From an uncultured Lachnospiraceae bacterium (lineage in GTDB: Bacteria > Bacillota > Clostridia > Lachnospirales > Lachnospiraceae): 5,156 nt of DNA. The stretch's first letter is position 1. The number at the start of each line of letters is the position of its first letter. Where the stretch lies: contig CADCRB010000266.1 in the NCBI GenBank assembly GCA_902803745.1, positions 1-5,156 on the forward strand. Reading direction: 5' to 3'. Positions 1-5,156 of this stretch are shown piece by piece. Made by a program: the position numbers and the translations under genes. The notes beneath the pieces were generated by a model that worked only from the letters and a program-made list of their open reading frames with translations, ran no database searches and was not told the origin of the DNA.

Positions 1-1
1 A

Positions 2-2287
2 TCCCGGGTCGATACCGAGTTAGAGGAGACTGAGGAAAACGATTTCGAGAAATCACGGATGGGTTATGATGCACAAATGGCTCTGGCGGAAGCAGTAGAT
101 GTAGGAGTCAATTTTGGAAGAGGTAAGCTTGGAAGAAAGGTTGATGAAGAAAGGCTTATTCAGTCTCACAATTCCGGCAGAAGGTTCACGCCGGACAATG
201 GTATCATAGAGGATATCCCTGATTCGTTCAGCCTCGAACTTATCGTGGACGAAGCTCCTCCAAAATACAGTCAGGAGTGGGGCCAGTTTTGGGCAGAGCA
301 GACAAAGGGGTTTTGGGCTCAGGTAAAGGGCTTTTTCAAAAATGCCTTCAGCCGGAAGGCACCCGATGAAGAGGCGATGAAGAATGAGCTTTACGAAAGA
401 TTCCTTCTCCGGATACCTGAGTACAGAGATACGATGAACAGGAATATGGCGATCGCCAGAAGCTTCACTCCGCCACAGCCATATGATCCTAAAACCGATC
501 CTGACCTTACCGATATCAGAGCCAGTGTACACGCTGCGACCGAATCCAAATCACTGGGACATTCCGTAGTTCGTCTTAATGCAAAAAAATACAATATTCC
601 TCTTTCATCGTACAGTTTTCTCTTCGGTGCCATTACAGGTGCCGGTATGGCAGGAGCCATAACAGGCGGCGTGTCAAATCCTTCCCATCTCCATGGCGGT
701 GAAAAAAAGGGGGAATATGATATACGCTATACTGACTACCTGAAAGCTGCTGCAAGGATCCGCGGAGTAGTCGGTTCAATGAGATCCTATTCCATCATAG
801 GATATAACTGCACAAGCTTTGCCGTGGACGTAGCTCATGCTGCCGGTATTCCTCTCAAGGATGAAGATTCATCATCATATATCATGACCCACAGACACCA
901 TTCGCAAAGGGTCGACTCTCCCTATGTCCTTGCAATGCATCTTGCAGAGAAAGAAGAGCGTGAAGCCAAGGAGAAGAACAGCCCTGAGGCACAGAAAAAG
1001 ATAGATACGGAATTGTCTCAACACGAGACTAATGTGGGAAAGGTTCTGAATGACATATATCGACCGGTACTTATCAATGCCAGGATCCTTAATGAAATAG
1101 CCGGAATGAAGCTCTTAAAAGGAAAAGCTATCCCTGTATTAATCGACGAGCTTATAGAAAAAGTCGTTAAAAGCGGAGATTTTGTAGATAGACAGAATCC
1201 TCTGGAGGGACTTGAAGGTGATGCGCTTAAAAATGCAGCAGCAGCCCGTATAGGGGGAAGAAAGGTTCTGTTTGATGGTTTTCCGTCAGAGCAGGACTAT
1301 CTGGCTAACCTGGCAGCCGATGATGAAAGGCTTGCAAGGCTGGCGCTAAGAGATATCAGAAAAATCGATTTCTTTGACGATCTTTTCGGACAGAGTCTGA
1401 CCCAGAAAAACTTTGGAAGATACTGCGATGAGTTGCTCCTGACTGATACATTCAATGAGAAATACGGTATGCTGGATGATGATAATGCTATGGATTTTGT
1501 GAAAATTGTCATAGGAAACATCTGGGCCCAGCAGAATTATCTTCGTAATTCTATCCTGTATATCGCAAAAAATACAGAAAAATATACAGATATTTTAACC
1601 CAGCTCCGGGAGCTTCTCCATCCTTTCGATCCGGCTATGCTGGGTGAGGGACTGTTTCATTCTCCGCAGAAGATAGATGCTTTCATTGCAGACAGGAAAA
1701 TAATCGTTCCGGAACCTGAATTTGAAGATGACTCTTCTGAGGAGGAAGAGGAAGAGGCGGAAGGATCCGGAGAAGAAGCTGTGGAGGCGGCTCAGGCTGA
1801 GGGTTCATCTGAGGTTGAAGAGCAGGGATCTGAAGATAAAGCTGCCGGTGCAGAAGCAGTGTCGGAAGAAGGTGAAGCTCCCGCAGCTGAGGTTGCTGAG
1901 GTGAAAGCCGAAGCACCAAAGAAATCCATACTCTTAGAAGAGGAACTCCGGCCTAAGCATGTAAGAGAACTCCTTATTTCATTTGATGAGAGGGAAATGC
2001 TTGAAGCATTCATTGACACTTTTAAGCACTCAGCGATTCACATTGATGGCTATAACGGAAATACAGGAGAGGATCTGAAAATGGCTGATGTATTAAGGGT
2101 CATGGCCCGGCTCACTGAAAGAGACGGCGGAGCAAAAAGAATCTTTGTCTCTTACTATTTACGCATTTTTAATTACTACTCCGGAAGTGACAGACTGGAT
2201 CTTTTCAAAGATATGCTGCAAAGAATGGCAGAGGAGCTTTCTATTTCGGATCTCACGAATACTTTTGAAGAATGTGATATCGTTTAA
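2..2287 (+). CDS. Large protein with permuted papain-like (NlpC/P60-LRAT-type) domain, candidate eCIS-associated effector or enzyme; 5' end missing
   Basis: The reading frame is open to the left edge, so the gene is 5'-truncated: 761 residues are visible. The first in-window ATG (59) has no ribosome binding site at a usable distance and is probably internal. Residues below are numbered from that ATG. Seen: an aromatic amphipathic stretch at 73-97 (W74, W78, W86, F92, F93). At about 155-265 there is a probable hydrolase domain with GHSVVRL (H168) and GYNCTSFA (N250, C251). His before Cys is the order of circularly permuted papain-fold enzymes (peptidases, amidases, acyltransferases). A Gly-rich hydrophobic segment (187-204) and H210/H212 lie between them, and HRHH follows at 278-281. 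From about 290 to 550 the protein looks mainly helical, with a charged start (296-315). An acidic linker (551-618) and a helical C-terminal domain (about 622-735) follow. Family knowledge: similar NCT[ST]FA domains occur in large eCIS-associated proteins. The adjacent Afp15-like ATPase supports that setting. No signal peptide can be judged because the N-terminus is absent. Cargo toxin, particle-maturation protease and cell-wall enzyme all remain possible; the substrate is unknown. Confidence 0.85.
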   Translation, partial: SRVDTELEETEENDFEKSRMGYDAQMALAEAVDVGVNFGRGKLGRKVDEERLIQSHNSGRRFTPDNGIIEDIPDSFSLELIVDEAPPKYSQEWGQFWAEQTKGFWAQVKGFFKNAFSRKAPDEEAMKNELYERFLLRIPEYRDTMNRNMAIARSFTPPQPYDPKTDPDLTDIRASVHAATESKSLGHSVVRLNAKKYNIPLSSYSFLFGAITGAGMAGAITGGVSNPSHLHGGEKKGEYDIRYTDYLKAAARIRGVVGSMRSYSIIGYNCTSFAVDVAHAAGIPLKDEDSSSYIMTHRHHSQRVDSPYVLAMHLAEKEEREAKEKNSPEAQKKIDTELSQHETNVGKVLNDIYRPVLINARILNEIAGMKLLKGKAIPVLIDELIEKVVKSGDFVDRQNPLEGLEGDALKNAAAARIGGRKVLFDGFPSEQDYLANLAADDERLARLALRDIRKIDFFDDLFGQSLTQKNFGRYCDELLLTDTFNEKYGMLDDDNAMDFVKIVIGNIWAQQNYLRNSILYIAKNTEKYTDILTQLRELLHPFDPAMLGEGLFHSPQKIDAFIADRKIIVPEPEFEDDSSEEEEEEAEGSGEEAVEAAQAEGSSEVEEQGSEDKAAGAEAVSEEGEAPAAEVAEVKAEAPKKSILLEEELRPKHVRELLISFDEREMLEAFIDTFKHSAIHIDGYNGNTGEDLKMADVLRVMARLTERDGGAKRIFVSYYLRIFNYYSGSDRLDLFKDMLQRMAEELSISDLTNTFEECDIV
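1709..1912 (+). other. Acidic low-complexity linker within the papain-like protein
   Basis: This segment encodes about 68 residues (551-618, counted from the ATG at 59) made almost entirely of Glu, Ala, Ser, Gly, Val and Asp, including a run of six glutamates (561-566). The DNA is a purine-rich GAG/GAA tract around 1739-1770. It separates the helical middle of the protein from a C-terminal helical domain and is probably disordered. Reading it in the +1 frame gives a spurious Arg/Lys-rich peptide, which I do not annotate. Confidence 0.85.
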
Positions 2288-2293
2288 GAGCCT

Positions 2294-2299
2294 GAGGAG
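2294..2299 (+). promoter_or_regulatory. Ribosome binding site of the AAA+ ATPase gene; decides the start
   Basis: GAGGAG lies 5 bases before the ATG at 2305, which is good Shine-Dalgarno spacing. An in-frame GTG at 2299 begins on the last G of this motif, so it cannot use it. That makes ATG 2305 the preferred start and shortens the product by two residues relative to the longest frame. Confidence 0.85.
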
Positions 2300-2304
2300 T
2301 GAAA

Positions 2305-4413
2305 ATGAATCTGAACATTAACGATTATTTCGATGAAGAATTAAAAAACACTCCTTTTGCCGACGGAGCAGAGGAGACAATGCAGCATCTTGTCTGGTAT
2401 GACATGTTCCTTACGGCAGCCATGTATAAAGATGCGGACATGGAGGGGATCAGGGAAGCACTGAAAAAAGGATCCGAATATCTGGGCTCCCGCGCTGCAA
2501 GTACTGCAGGTAAGGACATAACCGCGCTCTATGGCATAGGACTAAGCCTTGCAGCTGAAGAATACGGACTATACGGCTTTGGCTTCTTCTGTCTTCTCAT
2601 GGCCGCTGCCCAGGAGACTGACAGCCACTACAGCTCGGTCTACACACTGTTTGAAGGCGGTGAATTCGAAGGCGGAGGCTTAAGCATAGCACTGGCTGCA
2701 AGACTGTATTCCATGTATGCCGGTGCTGATGAGCTGATGGAGCTCAGGAGGCTTTCAAATTCCCTGAGGCGATGCCCTCTCTTTACTTTCTTTCCTCCAA
2801 AGGAAGGAATGGGAAGTCTGTATTATACCTTTGAGGCAAATCGTCAGTTTGCTTCCTTCCTTAAAGGAGACTATACCCTTGATACTGATCTCGGGCTTAT
2901 ATGCAGCGAGGAATATGCGGTCGGAAATGAGCTCGGTTCATGCGTCCACGGGGATGAACTGTACAGGCTACGCATGATCCTTGAAGGACGGGACTATGGC
3001 AAGGAAGGTCCCTGCCTTGTAAAGCTTACCGGAGATATGGGGAGCGGAAGGACACAGCTTATACTTCATGCCCTGCCCGCGGATACTCCGGTCCTTTTCT
3101 TTTCTTTTGACAGATACATGAAGCTTTCGGACAGAGCTGCAAGGGATGCGGTCTCAAATGCCCTGGTCCGATGCCGCATCATGAAAGAAGCCCTGGTGAT
3201 ACGCTGCGAAAGCAGCCTTCAAAAGGACTTTGATACAGACAGTCTGGAGTTCCTTCTTGAAAGGTGCTTTGAGCAGCTTGATACAGTCTTTTTGCAGATT
3301 GAAAAGGATATTGAGCTTAACAGCTCTTTTCTTCCCGTCATGATTTATCACATTGCCCTGAATATGCCCAAGGCTTCGGAGAGGCTTAGATTATGGGAAA
3401 GAGAGCTTGCCGCTTTCGGCTGCGGGGATGACCTGCCTGTAAAGGAGCTTGCTTTGAAATACCGTCTCAATCCCGGAAGGATAAGAAACTGCGCAGCAGC
3501 AGCAAAAGGAGCATCAGAAGGAAGAGGCAGCAGTATCTCAGCCAAGGATCTTACCGAGGCCATACTCTCGGAAGCCACTTCTGATCTTGACAAACTCTGC
3601 GACAGGATCCCCTTGAAATACACCTGGGATGACCTTGTCATAGATCCCCGGCAAAAGGAGATCATGGAAACCCTGTGCAGCAGAGCAAGGCTCAGGAGTC
3701 TGGTTGACGAGGAGTGGGGCTTCGAGGAGAAGGTCACCTATGGCAGGGGTGTGAGCATGATCCTGTACGGTCCTCCCGGAACGGGAAAGACAATGGCAGC
3801 GCAGATAATGGCACAGGATATAGGAATGTCACTTTACCGCGTGGATCTGTCACAGCTGGTGGATAAATATATCGGAGAGACCGAAAAGAATATTGGCCGT
3901 ATCTTTGATGCCGCTTCGGACGGCAATGTGATACTCTTTTTCGATGAGGCGGATGCGCTTTTTTCTCGGCGTACGGAAGTGCAGTCTTCCAATGACAAGC
4001 ATGCCAATACCGAGGTAGCCTATCTGCTTCAGAAGATAGAGCAGCACGAGGGCGTGATCTTTCTCGCCACAAACAGGTTCGCCGACTTTGACAGTGCCTT
4101 CGTACGACGCCTCACCTATGCTGTAAGGCTCGAGCGCCCGGACGCCAAAATGCGGCTGGAGCTTTTCACCAAGATACTGCCGGACAAAACTCCAAGGACA
4201 AAGGATCTGGATCTGAAATTCTTTGCAGACAATTTCGAGCTCTCAGGAAGTGAGATAAAGGAGGTGCTCTACAGCGCAGCCTTTATGGCAGCTGCCGCTG
4301 ATAAGCCGCTGGGAAACGACTGTCTTGTAAAAGCTGTGAAATATCAGCAGGAAAAGACCGGAAAGCTTCTGTCCGCCGGTGATTTTATGCAATACGGCGG
4401 ACTGATCTCCTGA
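2305..4413 (+). CDS. Tandem AAA+ ATPase, eCIS Afp15/PVC15-like
   Basis: This complete 702-residue protein starts at ATG 2305 and has no signal peptide or obvious membrane helix, so it is probably cytoplasmic. Seen: a helical N-terminal region (about 1-200), then a first ATPase-like domain whose P-loop is GDMGSGRT (243-250), with Arg249 where the Walker lysine should be, and no clear acidic Walker B pair. A lid-like segment follows (RIRNCAAAA near 393, then helices to about 435). The second domain opens with YTWDDLVIDP (439-448) and has Walker A GPPGTGKT (489-496, K495), pore loop KYIGETEKN (Y522), Walker B ILFFDEAD (D547, E548), sensor 1 IFLATN (N590), arginines R601/R602 in the arginine-finger position and a sensor-2-like LSGSEIK (646-652). 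Known of the family: this degenerate-plus-active arrangement with YTWDDL and KYIGETEKN is typical of the ATPase in eCIS gene clusters, and PVC15 has been linked to effector loading. Inferred: it remodels or loads a partner, perhaps the upstream gene product, 17 bases away in the same apparent operon. A general SpoVK-like or CDC48-like AAA+ protein is the main alternative. Confidence 0.92.
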   Translation: MNLNINDYFDEELKNTPFADGAEETMQHLVWYDMFLTAAMYKDADMEGIREALKKGSEYLGSRAASTAGKDITALYGIGLSLAAEEYGLYGFGFFCLLMAAAQETDSHYSSVYTLFEGGEFEGGGLSIALAARLYSMYAGADELMELRRLSNSLRRCPLFTFFPPKEGMGSLYYTFEANRQFASFLKGDYTLDTDLGLICSEEYAVGNELGSCVHGDELYRLRMILEGRDYGKEGPCLVKLTGDMGSGRTQLILHALPADTPVLFFSFDRYMKLSDRAARDAVSNALVRCRIMKEALVIRCESSLQKDFDTDSLEFLLERCFEQLDTVFLQIEKDIELNSSFLPVMIYHIALNMPKASERLRLWERELAAFGCGDDLPVKELALKYRLNPGRIRNCAAAAKGASEGRGSSISAKDLTEAILSEATSDLDKLCDRIPLKYTWDDLVIDPRQKEIMETLCSRARLRSLVDEEWGFEEKVTYGRGVSMILYGPPGTGKTMAAQIMAQDIGMSLYRVDLSQLVDKYIGETEKNIGRIFDAASDGNVILFFDEADALFSRRTEVQSSNDKHANTEVAYLLQKIEQHEGVIFLATNRFADFDSAFVRRLTYAVRLERPDAKMRLELFTKILPDKTPRTKDLDLKFFADNFELSGSEIKEVLYSAAFMAAAADKPLGNDCLVKAVKYQQEKTGKLLSAGDFMQYGGLIS

Positions 4414-4489
4414 ATGATCCAGCCCCCTCGATCTATCTGACCGGCTGCAGAAGCTTGTAAATACTGAATAACAAGGAGGATAGTATATT
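4414..4489 (+). other. Short intergenic gap, no convincing terminator or promoter
   Basis: These 76 bases separate the ATPase stop from the lipoprotein start. A 5-bp inverted repeat (CAGCC 4420-4424 with GGCTG 4443-4447) has an 18-base loop and no following T run, so it is not a credible intrinsic terminator. I find no well-spaced -35/-10 pair. Whether the lipoprotein is read through from the ATPase operon or has its own weak promoter cannot be settled from the sequence. Confidence 0.6.
4473..4480 (+). promoter_or_regulatory. Strong ribosome binding site of the lipoprotein gene
   Basis: AAGGAGGA is a near-perfect Shine-Dalgarno sequence 9 bases before ATG 4490. It fixes the lipoprotein start and implies efficient translation independent of the upstream gene. 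Confidence 0.9.
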
Positions 4490-5156
4490 ATGAAGAGAAC
4501 ATTTTTGATACTTACAGCCATTATCACTTTATCTGTAATGGCGGGCTGCGGCTCATCTAAAAAAGCGGAGAACGAACCGACTGCAGAGCAGGGCAGTGAA
4601 GAGAAAGATGAATCCACTGAAGAGGCTGATGCCGAAAAAGAAACAACCGAAGCTTCCGATACATCAAGTGATCAGAGCATGTTTTCAAAGACCGATGATG
4701 ACGCAGACAGTGAGGAGAAAAAAGAGGACGAGTCAACCGCCAGAGTCCAGGCTGATGACGGAAGCTTTTCCGTGACCATTCCCACTGATTACAGAGTAAA
4801 CTGGATCAGTTCCGATAAAGGGATGCAGATATTTCCTGATGAAGAATTGGATTCGCCCTACATATTCGTTTATACAAAAAGCGATGTGGATATAGATCCG
4901 GGACAGTGGGTAGAGGAGGTTGACTGGACAAATATCCTCGGAAAGATGGAGCCCGATAATGCAGAATACACTCCTGTGGAGGATTATGATATCGGGGGCT
5001 ATGATCTCAAAGGAATAGAGTTCAGGTATGTACAGAATGTAAAATCGACCTATCCCGGTCCTGAATACTGCCTGTGTCTTGCAAGAAAAGATGGCAGTAC
5101 AAGAATTGATTATAATGTTTATTATTATCCCGGTGAAAAAGATGAGATCATGAAGA
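4490..5156 (+). CDS. Putative lipoprotein with acidic linker and unrecognised extracellular domain; 3' end missing
   Basis: The frame is open to the right edge, giving 222 visible residues. Seen: a type II signal peptide with a basic start (MKR), a hydrophobic core (residues 5-16) and lipobox VMAGC, so Cys20 should be lipidated and the mature protein anchored to the outer face of the membrane. Residues 24-88 are a hydrophilic linker rich in Glu, Asp, Ser, Thr and Lys with no hydrophobic content, a typical spacer holding a domain away from the membrane. From about residue 89 (DDGSFSVTIPTDY) a probable beta-rich globular domain begins, with many Tyr and Asp residues, two nearby cysteines (CLC, about 195-197) and the sequence YNVYYYPGEKD near the window edge. 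The pattern of a short strand, 'IP.DY' and later amphipathic strands loosely recalls small PsbP/Mog1-like lipoprotein domains, but I cannot assign a family. The 76-base gap and separate ribosome binding site leave its link to the two upstream genes uncertain. It may simply be the next chromosomal gene. Confidence 0.9.
   Translation, partial: MKRTFLILTAIITLSVMAGCGSSKKAENEPTAEQGSEEKDESTEEADAEKETTEASDTSSDQSMFSKTDDDADSEEKKEDESTARVQADDGSFSVTIPTDYRVNWISSDKGMQIFPDEELDSPYIFVYTKSDVDIDPGQWVEEVDWTNILGKMEPDNAEYTPVEDYDIGGYDLKGIEFRYVQNVKSTYPGPEYCLCLARKDGSTRIDYNVYYYPGEKDEIMK

Noticed and set aside
53..532. Minus-strand open frame of 159 codons opposite gene 1
   Set aside because: It lies wholly antisense to a well-supported coding region, has no recognisable domain, and its composition (Leu/Ile/Arg/Pro-rich) is what an antisense shadow gives.
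1722..1904. Plus-strand +1-frame peptide, very Arg/Lys/Leu-rich
   Set aside because: It is the frame-shifted reading of the GAG/GAA-rich acidic linker. The basic composition follows mechanically from the repeat, and gene 1 continues intact through it.
1683..2019. Minus-strand Leu/Pro/Gln-rich and Ser/Ala-rich frames opposite the linker
   Set aside because: They are reverse-complement artefacts of the low-complexity tract, with no ribosome binding site or domain evidence.
2299..2304. GTG start two codons before ATG 2305
   Set aside because: The GTG overlaps the GAGGAG motif itself, leaving no spacing. ATG 2305 is correctly placed.
3348..4072. Minus-strand frames opposite the ATPase
   Set aside because: They overlap the conserved Walker A and Walker B coding region on the other strand and have no family features of their own.
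4420..4447. CAGCC/GGCTG inverted repeat as a terminator after the ATPase
   Set aside because: The stem is only 5 bp with an 18-base loop and no T tract.
4454..4475. CTTGT/ACAAG inverted repeat overlapping the lipoprotein ribosome binding site, as a translational switch
   Set aside because: A 5-bp A/T-rich stem with a 12-base loop is too weak and covers only the first three bases of the AAGGAGGA motif. Chance is the simpler explanation.
4243..4617. Minus-strand 124-codon frame spanning the ATPase end, the gap and the lipoprotein start
   Set aside because: It starts at GTG with no Shine-Dalgarno sequence upstream and runs antisense to the lipoprotein signal peptide and ribosome binding site, both of which are strong.

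Overview
The window reads as a compact stretch of bacterial chromosome with three plus-strand genes and almost no spare DNA. The strong purine-rich ribosome binding sites (AAGGAGGA, GAGGAG), the moderate base composition, and a lipoprotein with a short leader, lipobox and long acidic linker all suggest a Gram-positive member of the Bacillota. A Lachnospiraceae-like Clostridia host is my best guess. This is an inference from style, not from a marker gene.

Layout: (1) Positions 2-2287 hold the 3' portion of a large gene whose start lies left of the window. Its product carries a probable papain-like thiol hydrolase domain of the circularly permuted type (a GHSVVRL histidine motif, then a GYNCTSFA cysteine motif 83 residues later). 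A long helical region, a glutamate/alanine-rich linker and a helical C-terminal domain follow. (2) After 17 bases comes a complete gene (2305-4413) for a tandem AAA+ ATPase. It has a degenerate first nucleotide site and a fully equipped second one, and strongly resembles the Afp15/PVC15-type ATPases of extracellular contractile injection systems (eCIS). (3) After a 76-base gap with its own strong ribosome binding site, a lipoprotein gene starts at 4490 and runs off the right edge.

Interpretation: genes 1 and 2 are almost certainly co-transcribed. The ATPase type is characteristic of eCIS clusters (phage-tail-like contractile particles). NCTSFA-type papain-fold domains are, to my knowledge, recurrent in large eCIS-associated proteins, including those with the DUF4157 'eCIS core' domain. 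The most economical model is that the window is the edge of an eCIS-like locus, with gene 1 as a candidate cargo or associated processing enzyme and gene 2 as the ATPase that remodels, loads or assembles it. No sheath, tube, baseplate or spike gene lies in the window, so the eCIS assignment rests on family resemblance. The lipoprotein may be the first gene outside the locus. I see no tRNA, rRNA, CRISPR array, insertion sequence, attachment site or convincing intrinsic terminator.
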